Shown here one piece after another: positions 49,803-61,400 of a stretch of 64,000 nt of DNA. Origin of the DNA: Atrichornis clamosus. Lineage: Eukaryota; Chordata; Aves; Passeriformes; Menuridae. Within the stretch, counting starts at the first letter, position 1. Every line of letters begins with the position of its first letter. Under the pieces are notes generated by a model. The model ran no database searches. It was given only the letters and a program-made list of their open reading frames with translations, and was not told the origin of the DNA. A program made the translations under genes and the position numbers. Location: assembly GCA_013400975.1 (NCBI GenBank), contig WBMZ01005377.1:1-64000 (forward strand). Direction: 5' to 3'.

Positions 49803-51199
49803 AGCAAGCACATTCTGTGATAGAGAGGACGTACCATGGAAGAGAAGTAACTGTTGGGTTTGGATTTAGGTGTATGTTCCTCATATTGGACAAAAATAAC
49901 CCATAATAGTGCAGACAGTTTAACGATACACTTTTTAATTCATCAGGCAGAATTGAGATAGTTAAGAAAGGAGGCCTTTGTTTTCAAGGGTGCTGCATGC
50001 CCTTCACTGCCCAAGTCTTTGGGCAGAGCAGGTCTTGGGAGGCTGGTCCAGCCCCAGCAGTGGATTCCCATACTAAGAAGTTGCTGCCTTCTTTAGCTTG
50101 ATTGTTACAGTCACAAAACAAAAGGTAAGACCAAACTATCACGCAGAGTCATTCTAAAGCTGATTGTATCTGGGAAATACTGGAAAAAACTTAGGAACCT
50201 GGCTTGCTTAAGTGGTTTTGTAAATCCTGTCCAGCTGTCTAATTCTGTGTCTATAAGCATGCAAGTGCTCTTATGTTTAATCTGACTGTCAGACTGGCAG
50301 TTTATTTCACAAACCATCACATAACATGTCTGTTTCACACTTCAAAAAGAAATATATGGGTAAGTAAATCTCTGTAACTCATACAAACATTGTTTTTGTG
50401 TTTTACTTCAGCAAAAAGGCTTTGCACAGCAGTCGATGAGGATATGGGGTCAGGAGCATAGAACAGAATTTTTCAGAGACTCACATAAACTAGCATCGTG
50501 CACATTGGGTTAATGGAATATTGTCATCACCTGTAAAATTTCTGTCAGCAGACATCTGTGTTAGATTGAACTGCCCAATAAACTGTGTCAAAATTGATAG
50601 GGCACAAAAGGGTTTGTGTGTGAAATATGGAGACAAGAGCACTAAGAATCACGGTGTTTCCAAACTGTCATCTCAAAGAGCTAAATATCCTCAGGAGGGA
50701 GATGGGCAGTTTCTGTAGAACTGGACTTGACTTTGGCAATTCTGCATGTTAAAAAATAATAATTCTAGATAAAATGAAATCACTGCAAAAGCGTCAAAGC
50801 CTTGACTTTGGCACGAAGGAAAGGAACTTTGTCTTCATTTTCCAGAAGCACCTACAGCCTACCGAATATAGCATGCTGAATCCATGCAGAAAGAGCTGTG
50901 TCATGGAGGCCTAAATTAAAAAGCAGTTAATCTGCTTGGGCTTTTTGTGTGCTGTCAACTGCTCACTAACGTACAAGTTATGAATGAGTTGTTGGTTCCT
51001 GGCTCTCAGTTAAGTAGCATGTTGGTATTGCAGTTAAGTGACATCAGGGCACAGACCTATGGACAAATTACAAGGGGTTATTTTTTCCACAAGGAACAAT
51101 TTCTCTGATCTACTATATTTTGTTCTGTTTTTATGGCCATAAATAATTGTCAAGAAAGACAGGAGGTTTTATTAAAACATAAGAAAACACATTTTTACT
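49803..51199. other. Noncoding stretch
   Basis: No gene or repeat recognised. Short frames of 65-75 codons only. Confidence 0.5.
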
Positions 51200-51358
51200 T
51201 GCTCAAACACAGAGAGTGGTTACCCAGGCTGGTTGTTGAGTCTCCCTCCTTAGAGCTATTAAAAACCCTGAGCAATGTCCTGCTTTGAGCAGCAAAGCTG
51301 GACTGGAAAACTCTCCAAAAATCCCTTTCAGCCTCAGCTATTCTGTGGTTCTGTGAAA
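51200..51358 (+). mobile_element. CR1 LINE 3' fragment with internal deletions
   Basis: The words agagagtggttacccaggct, gttgagtctccctccttag, then atccctttcagcctcagcta and ttctgtggttctgtgaa follow the CR1 3' UTR in order. Parts of the consensus between them are missing. It ends in degenerate attctgtg-type octamers. It is an older, damaged copy; direction is forward. Confidence 0.8.
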
Positions 51359-52194
51359 AAGTATACTTCAGACTTAATTTCTTAAGCTTTTTCTTTTAGC
51401 AACTCTATATAATATGAAGGTACGTGAGGGTCTTCACTATTAAACCTCTGTGTTTTCTGTGTCGCTGTTTTTGTCATGTGGTCTTCCTAGGGATTAAGAA
51501 GTAGTTGAGTGTCTGCCTCCCATCATTATTGACATGGAGACTGGTGGATTGGGAGTGGGAACAGCACAGGGGTTCACGAGAAGGGCACAGTCTCTGGAAA
51601 GGATGTGACACTGGAATGGTACGGAAACATGAAGAACATATGAGTTGTTAATCCAGTACCATGTACTTGTTTCTAATTCCATTGAAGTAAAATTCAGTGT
51701 TTAAACATAAGTGAAGTTTTACTTAGGAAAATGCTTTTTATCAGCAAAGAAGGGACGTAGTGCATGTAGTGTAATGTAGAGTGAATGAAGTGTAATGTCT
51801 TGTGTGCTTTTCTGATAAAAATAGGTACTTTTGATAGCCTTTAAAATAAGCTTCTGGTTGTCTTTTGTTGCATTTGCCCTACTTCAGGTGACGGTACGCT
51901 CAACATTAATTTTTGAAAAGTCTGAAGTGTTGACATGAGGTGTGCAATTTGTTGATAGAGGAAAGAGGCAAAAGGTTTTGGAACTTTAGAGATGCATAGT
52001 CTTGATACAGTGAAAACCTGGTTTCCATCTTTATTTCACTGAAATGAACAAGGCTGTTCTTTAGGCAGGAAGGCTTCTTTTGTCTGAAGACATGAATCCA
52101 TTTTTGTCCCCCAGATCTGACTGTTGTGACAGGTGTGTTACAACAGCTGTACGTGGAAAATGAAGCTCTGCTACTTTGTGTGTCTTATATTAAT
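51359..52194. other. Noncoding stretch
   Basis: AT-rich. A small local duplication of gtgtaatgt-type words lies at about 51766-51800 (agtgtaatgtagagtgaatg then aagtgtaatgt). No gene recognised. Confidence 0.5.
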
Positions 52195-52298
52195 TTTCAA
52201 AATCATTATGTGTTTCAAAATCATTAATTTCCACATTCTATTGTCTTGTTCCACCTCATGATATTTCAGTTTTAACTAATTTTCCAGCCATAGTGCTT
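52195..52298. repeat. Dispersed 86-bp duplication, copy A
   Basis: Bases 52213-52298 are identical in all 86 positions and in the same direction to 54567-54652. The copy begins tttcaaaatcattaatttcc and ends ccagccatagtgctt. Its first 14 bases also occur 18 bp upstream (52195-52208), a further micro-duplication present only at this copy. The sequence is not a repeat family I recognise. Exact identity implies a recent event or an assembly artefact. Confidence 0.95.
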
Positions 52299-52770
52299 CT
52301 CATTCTCTGTCTGACTCAAGTTTCTTCACTGTGTTCACTGTACTCCTGCAGCAGTGTTCTCTGGCTCTTGTCCTCAAGATAAGACAAATTGGGAATTAAT
52401 TACTCACCGTAGTTCTTGGAAGTCTTTATCCTTGCCATCTGACTTTCCTGAAAATACCTTTCTTTACTTTAAATCTTAGCAGTGAGTTTGAAAAAAGCAT
52501 TTCCAGTACTTTAAAAAAATGTTACTTCAGTAAGAGAGAATCAACTGGGTGACCAGCGATTGAGAATATCAATATAGCTTTCTTTAAAAAGCTTTCAGTC
52601 AGATGGGATGTGAGCACCTGCTGTCTCTCCATTCCCTCCAAAGCAGAAATAGTCTTCTTGTGTTTCATTATGTCTGGAGCAGGTGTCTCAAACAGGAGCG
52701 GGATCCTCACAGAGCAGTGTGACTGTTGTGGAGACCAAGTCTTCAAAGCCTACTGTGCCCTTTCTCAAAG
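52299..52770. other. Noncoding stretch
   Basis: No gene or repeat recognised. One reverse frame of 74 codons (52522-52746) without known motifs. Confidence 0.5.
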
Positions 52771-52862
52771 GAAAAAAACCCAAAAATAAAACAACAAAAA
52801 GCAACAACAAAAAAAACCCCTAAAAACTATACCCAAACCAAAAAACCAAAACATCCCCAAGC
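52771..52862. repeat. A/C-rich low-complexity tract
   Basis: About 90 bp almost entirely A and C on the forward strand, with only a few T and G (for example acaacaaaaagcaacaac then accaaaaaaccaaaacatcc). It is an irregular mixture of CA, CAA and CCAAA units rather than a clean microsatellite. The strand asymmetry is extreme: the reverse strand is G/T-rich. Confidence 0.85.
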
Positions 52863-53892
52863 CAGGCACTGTGCCAGCCTTAAAAGGCCATAGAAAAGAA
52901 CTTGGCCATTGAGATTGAAGCGGGAAAATGCCATAGAAGCTCCTGTATAAGCTTTTCAGCTGAGGCTTTTGCCATCTTGATTTTTACAGTGTTTGGGTGC
53001 CATTCTCAGAGATGAGGCAGGGGCCAGACTCTTTTCTGCCTGCCACAGCCCTTCTTTTCCATTCCTCCTCAGCATTTACCCAGGTTCTCTCTTAAATAAG
53101 CCAGTACTGAAAACTCGCTATAGTTGTATTTTATTTTGCAAATACCAGGCTAGACCAGGAAGATCAGGAATGGAAACAGCAGCAGCTGTCTGTTGTAGGA
53201 CCAGGAGATATAAACATGCTTGTGGACACAGCCTTGCAAGTCTTTTTTGCCCTTCACCCCCGCAGCACCTCCCCTCGCACACAGCTTTTTTTTCAGCTCA
53301 TTGAATGTCATTTGTGCCTGTGCAAGGAACAGGTGTCTCTTGTGAACTCCTTAAATAAACTGGATTTTTTTAAAGAGATACTGATGTCAGTTTACACAGG
53401 TGCAGACATCATTCAGGAGAATGCTATTTGCACACAAACACACTACTGTTGACTGTCTGCGCTGCAGTCAGAGCAGTGCCAGAAGGGCACTGAAGCACGA
53501 TGGAGCTTGGTTTGCTTTGCTGCTGCTGCTGTCGATTGATGTGAACTTTCATAAAGTTCCCTCTCGGTGGGCCGAGAGTCTTTTTTGCTCTGTGAAGCAT
53601 TAAAAAGTGGTCTTTCAAAGGGTGACTCAGAGGAAAGCAGAAGCTGTTACTAATCATGATATGTGAAATTGAATAGAAAATGTGCCTGTGTGACTCTTCC
53701 TGGTTTTGCTTGGGAGCTTAGCAGGAACTTTGATTTTGTTTGCTTTTTTCCCCCCCTCAACCCGTATTATAAGGGGGAACATACTAGGAACCATTTTGTT
53801 AACTGGCAGCATCTTTCAGTGTGTGAAAATGTCCAGTGGTTACCTTTGAGACAGCCCTGCCCACACCAAAAAAGAAAAAAAATTAATTGCAG
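52863..53892. other. Noncoding stretch
   Basis: Frames of 66-103 codons overlap on both strands and carry no known motif. A short CTG/CAG run (tttgctgctgctgctgtcg) lies near 53515-53535. Nothing else is recognised before the CR1. Confidence 0.45.
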
Positions 53893-54541
53893 ATGACCCC
53901 TGAGCAAAGGAGCACTGGGCATGACCCAACAACGTGCATTTGCTGCCAGAAAGCCAACAGCATCCTGGCTGCATCCAGCACGGGAGTAGGGCATGGGAGG
54001 GGATTCAGCCCCTCTACTCCACTCTGCTGAGACCCCACCTGCAGTGCTGCATCCAGCTCTGGGGTCCCCAGCACAGGACCTGTTGGAGCGAGTCCAGAGG
54101 GGGCTACCAAGGTGATTAGAGGGATGGAGCACCCCTCCTATGAGGAAAGGCTGAGAGAATTGGAATTGTTCTGCCTGGAGAAGAGAAGGCTTTGGGGTTA
54201 CCTAATTGAGGCTTTTCAGTACCTGAAGGGAGCCTACAGGAAAGATGGAGAGGGACTTTTTACAAGAGTTTGTAGTGACAGGACAAGGGGGAAAGGCTTC
54301 AAGCTGAAAAAGAATAGGTTTTGGCTAAATATTAGGAAAAAATTTTTTATGGTAGGGGTGATGAGGCCCTGGCATAGATTGCCCAGCAAAGTTATGGATG
54401 CCTCATCCCTGGAAGTGTTCAAGGCCAGGTTGGATGAAGCTCTGAGTAACCTGGTCTAGTGGAAGGTGTCCCTGCCCATGACAGGGGGATTGGAACAGGA
54501 TGTTCTTTCAGGTCCCTTCCAACCCAGGCCATTCTATGACT
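53893..54541 (+). mobile_element. CR1 LINE 3' portion, about 650 bp, intact 3' end
   Basis: This is the longest and best-preserved mobile element here. It covers the end of ORF2 and the 3' UTR. Consensus words in order are ccagaaagccaacagcatcc, gagaccccacctgcagtgct, ctgttggagcgagtccagag, gagggatggagcacccctcc, gtagtgacaggacaaggggg and gagtaacctggtctagtgga. It ends in ccattctatga. The 5' end is truncated inside ORF2, as usual for CR1. An open frame survives inside it (separate entry). The 86-bp duplicated block begins about 26 bp after its 3' end. Confidence 0.97.
54112..54459 (+). pseudogene. Open remnant of CR1 ORF2 C-terminus (115 codons)
   Basis: A forward frame of 115 codons runs within the CR1 copy. 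It begins with the block around HPSYEERLRELELF, continues through CLEKRRLWGYL and SDRTRGKGFKLKK, and ends near SSLEVFKARLDEALSNL. This is the stereotyped C-terminal segment of the CR1 ORF2 protein, which often appears in bird gene models as a spurious small protein. The endonuclease and reverse-transcriptase domains lie upstream and are absent, so the fragment has no catalytic capacity. The methionine start is accidental. It is not a host gene; the frame probably survives because the insertion is fairly young. Confidence 0.85.
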
Positions 54542-54566
54542 CACAGCCCTCTTGAGCTGATCAGAC

Positions 54567-54652
54567 TTTCAAAATCATTAATTTCCACATTCTATTGTCT
54601 TGTTCCACCTCATGATATTTCAGTTTTAACTAATTTTCCAGCCATAGTGCTT
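54567..54652. repeat. Dispersed 86-bp duplication, copy B
   Basis: Exact 86/86 match in direct orientation to 52213-52298, at an offset of 2,354 bp. The match ends abruptly on both sides (left flank tcagac here, ttatgtg at copy A; right flank gatgggtg here, ctcattctc at copy A). It lies just 3' of the CR1 at 53893-54541. Confidence 0.95.
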
Positions 54653-55260
54653 GATGGGTGTCGTCAAGACAGTGATGAGCACAGCTTATGTATCGAAACA
54701 GGGTGAGCAAGGAGGAGAAAAGCTGCCCATATATAAACCACACTCTGGGCTATCACAGCACAGAGTAGCCTTTTAAACAAAGCTTCAGAGAATTGAAGTT
54801 TCCTCGTATTTACCAGCATTGCTGATGGTCTGTGTAGCTGCCCAAAACCCGAAGCGATTGGAGCTGCAGGATGCCTACCTGCCCTGGTGTCTGTGCGATA
54901 CTGGACCTGTCTGCCACATGCTGTCTGTGGTATGTGTGGAAGGAAAAAGAGCTGAATGTCTCCAAGAGATCTTGTTCATCACATACTTAAATAAGAACAA
55001 TAATGGGATTCCCAGCAGGAACCTTTTCCTTTGTGTGTGTGTGTATATATGTTTCAACTTTTGAGTGAAGGATGTCCGCAAAAGTGACAGATTTTCCCCT
55101 GGCAAGAAAGCCCACAAGCTCTAAATATCAGCCAGTGCCCATTAATTCAGATTTCTGACAAAAGGCCTGCTTGCCACACCCTCTTACATACATTGGCCAG
55201 TGTAACTTTTTCCCTGAGTAGAGCTTTTAGGTACATTTCTTCCACTGAAAACAGTGTGTT
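54653..55260. other. Noncoding stretch with a short (GT)n run
   Basis: A (GT)n stretch running into TATATAT lies at about 55032-55050. No gene is recognised. The 81-codon forward frame (54819-55064) ends inside the dinucleotide run. Confidence 0.5.
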
Positions 55261-55300
55261 TGAAAAAAAAGAAAAAAAGGAAAAAAAAAAGAAACTTTTA
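55261..55300. repeat. A-rich purine tract
   Basis: Runs of 8, 7 and 10 A separated by one or two G, then gaaac. It could be the relic of a poly(A) tail, but no retrotransposed body was identified upstream. Confidence 0.8.
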
Positions 55301-55334
55301 CAAAATCAAATTAAGAACAGATGTAGCTGAGCAA

Positions 55335-55460
55335 TACTTTTTAACCCAGGAGTAATAAATGTTTGGAATGGACTGCTGTGAAGGTTATTAAGACTGAAAC
55401 ACTGGGGTCATTCAAATAAGAGCTGAGAGCATCCAAGGGGATGGAATTGGAGTAGAAAAG
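55335..55460 (+). mobile_element. Possible ancient CR1/L3-like LINE tail
   Basis: The run aggagtaataaatgtttgga, then atggactgctgtgaaggtta and tcattcaaataagagctga, resembles the diverged ORF2 end of old CR1/L3 elements ('taaa...tggaat...ctgcc...gaaggt...ttcaaa'). It is similar in kind to the block at 18505-18625. The call is tentative and depends on a proper profile search. Confidence 0.35.
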
Positions 55461-58400
55461 AAGTGGATAACTGAACATTATCCACTGTGTTCTTGATGAT
55501 GCATAACACCCTGTGCACTTGTTTTATGTTGTATGACTTGAAAACCTATCTGCCTTGGCTAAACATATACTAAGGATTATGCCTTGGTAAAAGCTATGGA
55601 AAGTTGATTATAATAACAAATTCCACAAGCCAGTCTCTGCACTGCATCACTTGGGAAAAGTTGCCTGAGGAGAAGAGCTGTTTGATTTTATTTCTTCTCC
55701 GATCTCATGGAGGACTAAGATATGACAGCTTGAAACATTTATAAACACTTAAATTTTATACTGACTGTGGTTACTGTGGAGAGATTTAATACACTGTGAG
55801 GAACATCAAGTTTTGTGGGAAAAGTGATATTCTACGTGCAGTTTAAGTCCATATTGAATGGACTGTTGTAAAGATAGGAAGCAGAGACGTGCAATGTTCT
55901 GAATTGATGGAAACAAACAACAAGAAAAGCCCTACACTCTGTGCTTGTGTCTGGTACTGCAGGATTATTGTCAGATGTTTGTCTAATTAAACAGCTGGAA
56001 AAGCTGTTGCTTGTGAATGCTGCAGCCAGCTCACACTGTTACACCTACATCTTTCTTGACTTTGCCAATGTGGGTTTTTCTTTCTTGGTCACTTCCATCA
56101 AACAGGTGGTGGTTATTTACTAGTATTTCTATAAACAGTACTTTTATTTGCATGTATAGAACCTTAGAGAGACTTGTTAGATACCCATTTCAAAATGCTA
56201 GTGCTTAGCAGGTTGATGTTATCATGGCATGTGCTGGTTCTCCTTCCAAGAGAGAAGACGAGGGACGGGTAGGAAAGCTTTTCTGCCTTTTTACTGACCA
56301 AACTATTCTTTGATTCTAAGGACATTAAAAAAAAAACCCAAATGAACCTCACCTTTTGATGCAAAAATGAGAAATCATGCACAAAAATGGTAGGCTATGA
56401 AGTATTTATCTGCAAAGCTGAAGCTGGAAGCAGAAGTTTGGGGTTCATATTTTTTGGGCAGATGCCATGTTGTAAGATGTGTTTTAATCTGATAGATAGG
56501 TAATATGTCTTAGTACTCGAATTCATGTCTAGAGTTATTGCCTGTGACTTCATAAACCAAGAGAGGTTAACAAAATGAGAAACACTGTGGCTGAGTTAGG
56601 AAATACTCAGTTAAGTCACTTTCAGATTATTGTTTTTGGAGGGCTGATTTTTATACTGTGAAAGATAGAAGAAAAATAGAGACAACTTCTCTGTTGCACC
56701 AACTTCTCAGATGTAACAAATGTTAGTAGTTACTTGTCCAGGGGTTTCAATAATCCAGTTTATGGTAGGACTCTGAGCATTAGTTAAGCCTCGCAACACT
56801 GTGAGTTAGATGTCTCTTTTATTCCCATTTTAAAGACTGTGTGACACTGGGCACCCAAAGATTATGTTCTGTTCTCCTCTTCTCTAATTGTCCTCTGATC
56901 TGGGCCTACATACAGTAGAAGTAATTAAGCAAATACTTCTTTGAGCCTGAATGGTGGTTACTTGAGAAAATGACATTTGCTTTCTAAGCTGTGCACTACT
57001 CCGTGCGTCCCTGTTGAGTACCTGACATGGATCTAAATACTCCTGATGCTCAGAAACCCCAAACAGCTTTTCCACTGCAAACATCATTTATCAAAGCTGT
57101 AATAAGGGCAACTTGCACAAATGACTTGAATACAATGGAAAGTCTGTAAGCTTCCACAGCTTCAGTGAAGTTGTTTCTAAAGTTGTAATAAAACAAAGGG
57201 TAGCTTTCCCTTTTATTGTCTTGCAAGAATCTCGTTGACTACTACAGACCTGAACTTTGACCTTGTCGGCTATTGTTCTTACCAAATTATAAAATATTTA
57301 TGAGTGGCTAAAAGACACAGCCTTTTTTGTTTTCTTATAAGATTCTCACAGCAGAGTGATCAAATTTTTTTCCTAAATCATGAGGGTTTATGATGTGAGG
57401 CATTCTGTAGCTAATGGTTGCACTTGTAAATATATCAACGGTAAAGCAATAAAGAACAAGATCTGCAAATCACTTGAAGCCTCATCAAGTAGCAAATATC
57501 TTTGGAGGTGACTTTTAGTAATGAGAGAAGTCAGAGTGCCTTGACAACTTGCTGCCTTTGTTGCTGTTACAAGACAGTCCAATGCCCAGATATTAGACCT
57601 TTGTTAGCCCAGCTCTCTCCCAAGCGGGTACCTTCCACATGAGCCTTAGCCCTGGTGAAAACAAAGGCTACTTGACATGACCTCCTTTCCTGTGCACATT
57701 TTAGCCTGGAGCCATTGGTCCAGCCTGTCTTAACCGATGACAGTCTTCCAGGTGCTGTTCTGATCTTAATCTTCTGGCTGAACCACAGGCCTAGCATGGT
57801 AAGCTATAAATCTCCCCAGGTCACCGAGAAGTCTGCTGGTGTCATTTCTAATTGACCTCAGGGTAAAGAGACCAGCTTAGTTCTTAATTTCCTAGGTTTA
57901 CAGATTCACAGGCTGGCGTTTCCAAAGCGGTGCTCATGACTTTTCAGTAATAAATTACACTGAAAAGCCTGCAGCAACGATAATTTATGATCCTTCTGCT
58001 GGTCCTATAATACATGTTAATTGAAGGAAAAAATTATTTATAGAAAGTTTTCAGTAGAGTATTGGGAGAAAAAAAAAGTAGCATTGGAAAGCCAGTCTTT
58101 TCTACTGAGTAAATTCTTCTGTGTATAAACATATTTAGCATTTTCTCAGGCAGTGGTAAGAAGAAATAGACTGTGGTATTGGAGGAAAAAGACAGTGGTT
58201 GCATAATGGGACACTTTGCAGTATATTTCATGATGCTTATTGCTGAATTGCTTGGATTTTTTATGCTGGGAATGGAGCAATGGGGCTGAATCTTCGGTTG
58301 CACCCACCTGCCCAGCTCTGAGAGTTGTTTTAAGTTGTGGTAGACCTAAGAAGTTATTCTCTAGGAGTAATATAATGAAAAGATATGAGGAAATACTTCA

Positions 58401-61400
58401 ACATCCAAAAGAATAGAAGTTCTCAGTCAGTTTTACATGAACTGGTCTTTTGGCAGATTAAGAAAAGGTTCTGCTCAATCCATTACCATACTGGAGATAT
58501 AATCAGGAATTAGGACCTGATTCAAGGTTCCTGGTGACCTTGCTGTCAGCAATACAAAGAGTTTTTTAATTGTTAAAGGTGGTTTTAGGTGTATCATTCA
58601 GAATTTTTTGCAAAGGGAAAATACAGTTAATCTCAATTAAGACACAGTTTGTTAGCACAGATTTGCTATTAAAATCCTTTAAAATGAGTCTTTAATTTTT
58701 TTTCATTCTACCAGCCTTTTGAATATGCATGCATTTAAAATATGTTAAATGTTATTTTGATGTGGAATAAGCCAATACTGAACTCCTTTAAATCTGAACA
58801 ACAATTTCATACTTAGTCACAATTCTTGAGATTCCTGGAAAATTTCAAAATTGTTAGCTCTGATTCTTATCAAACTACGTTTTCAAGTAACACTGCATAA
58901 CAAGTATCTTTTTACCCATTTTCCTGTGCTGTTCTGGGTTTAGTTACTGCTTCTGAACTAATCCTAAATAACATTATTTTATAATCTTTCCCAAACCCTT
59001 TGGCTTCTTTTCCAGAAGGCTTCTTGGGAAAGCTGTGCTGTGTAAACATTTCAAAAGTGAAACAAAAGAATTTTCTACCCATTCATGAAGAATGAAATAC
59101 TAAGCATAAACATGGTACTTTTACCTATTAAGTAAGAGTGAAGCATTTTGAAAAACTGCCTTTTAACTGTTCTGGTTTTCAATATCAGGTTTATGATATC
59201 TTTAAAAAGTAATTTAGCACCTTTCAAAAATACAGCACTAATTTCCTGATAGACAAATGAACTTTACTATTAGGTTTGTTTTGGGAAGAATGACTCATTT
59301 ATTCACTTCACTGCTACTGACTGGTTTTAATTTGTCATTGATTCCTTATGGATTGTCCAAGTCACAAGTTATTTCTTAAGAGTTGTGCCACTATTTAATT
59401 TGGCATTTCTGACCCAAGCTTAGCTCTTACATGAAGCTGTGGATTTAAGACACTTAAATTAATCAGCACTCAGTCTAGTCTCATACTTGTGGATTCCATT
59501 TGTATTCCAACGACGTTACTGGAATGGTCTAACCAAGGCAAAAAATAAACACTTTCAGCCAGGAAAAAATAAAATTCTTCTTTCAACCATCTTTCTGCTC
59601 TGTACGATCACATTTCTCTTAATCAGTTAGTTCTGTAACAAACTTGTTTTAGAGAAATGTGCAGCAAGGTCAAGTCACGATGTCCCCTGGGGCAGGGAAC
59701 ATGATGTGGAACCAGACATATGAGAGAATGTGGATCCGTGTCACACTCTGAAGTAAATGTCTGGTTCCTTCCAAATTCTTCTCAGAGGGTTTGTCATAAT
59801 CTTACCATGCAATTTCATTTTTCCAAGTTAATTTCCTATAGTAATTGCTGCAAATACCTGCTTAATATTGAGACACTACGTGCTTTTATCTGAAAGACAC
59901 AGGAGTTTATCCAAGATGTTTTATATCCCATGAGAAGTCCTTGGTTGTATTTACTCAGACTGTTTTCTTGTTGTGTTTTCTGACACCTGGATGTTGAATA
60001 TTAAGTATCAGTGCAGGAAACAATCAGGAAGATTGCAGCCAGTCATTGCCATAACTGTCCCTTAATTTAAAATTTAGTAAGGAGATTTTGAAAATTAGCA
60101 TAAAGAAAAGAAAACGTAGTCTGGTCATATGCAGGTACACTAGCGCGGTTGAGAAATTATGTGGATCTTAACTTGCAAAGTCAACAGTTGCCTCCAAATA
60201 TAGGAGTAGAAAAGAGTTCTAGGAGTCAAGTGATTTCCCTTACAGCTATTTTTCAGCTAGGAAAATTCTTCTCTATTCCTTGATGTTTGATGATTCTCAT
60301 ATATGTAGAAATGACACACACATCCTTATCACCACCAGCTCCAGCTCTCCCTAATAATCTATGCTTTCGCTTCTTCTGAATTTCAATCATTTCAAAGGCA
60401 TTAAGACACCAAAGTAAATGCATTTTTAGTTGGACTATCAAAAATAGTCAATCTAATTAGGTACTCAGCTTGCTTAGAAACACTTTATTGTAGGCAGCTG
60501 TGTGAACTATCCCCACAAACTGGAATCTGCCTCCTGGAGATGAATATGCCATGAATCCCAGGAACCTAGTCTGACAGCACAGCTTCGAGTTTCTTGCTCT
60601 AAGTCCCAGTTAGAAAGAAAAAGGTTTTTTCCTCTGTGAAATGCAGATGAGTGTTGGGTTAAATCACTGATGCTACTTTTTAGTGCTGTCAAAGAATGCT
60701 TCAAGAAGGACCTGAGTTTCTGTACTGTTTTGATGACAAGATAATTTTCCTTTAGTAAAGAGGAAGACAGTTGCTAGCAATCTGCTCAGTGTGCATTTCT
60801 TTCACCCAAATCCTCTTGAGTTGTGTGGGCCGAATTCAGGCAAAAGCCTGTGAGGTTCTCATCATCCCCATCAGTGTGTGTAGATGTAGAGATGAAAACA
60901 CCTATGCTGGCCCATGAGCACACAGACCCACAGCCAGCCAGAGGTCTGACCTCTCCTCTTGCAAGATTGAAGGCTGGAGAACAAAATTCCCTCTAAGGAG
61001 AGAACGTAATGACGTTTTGATCCCTTGAGAAATGCTGTTGTAACCCTGCCTAGATTCTCACACTATTTGGAGTTTATTTTTAGCTTTGGCATTCTTGAAG
61101 ATTAATAAGCATAAAGTTGCTGAAATTATTCTTCCAGTGTAATGTTACCTGAGTAAAGTGTTAGGCAGTTGAGTAATGAAGGCAAAATAACGGCTTAGGG
61201 AGAAGCACATGGTACAAATGGCACCAATTCGTAGGAAAAGGCCTATTTTGATTTTGTTCTGCCAGTGGGCTTTTGACTTGTTTCAAAATACTTGCTAGCT
61301 AGTGAGCCACAGAGAAGTGTGTAACAAAAATTGATGGAGTGTTTGCTAGTAGAGGGACTGAAAAGGAAAGTACAATAGAGAGGTAAATTGCAAATGTACT

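Noticed and set aside
55261..55300. A-rich tract as the poly(A) tail of a processed pseudogene
   Set aside because: No poly(A) signal at the right distance upstream and no recognisable transcript body; G interruptions suggest a low-complexity purine tract.
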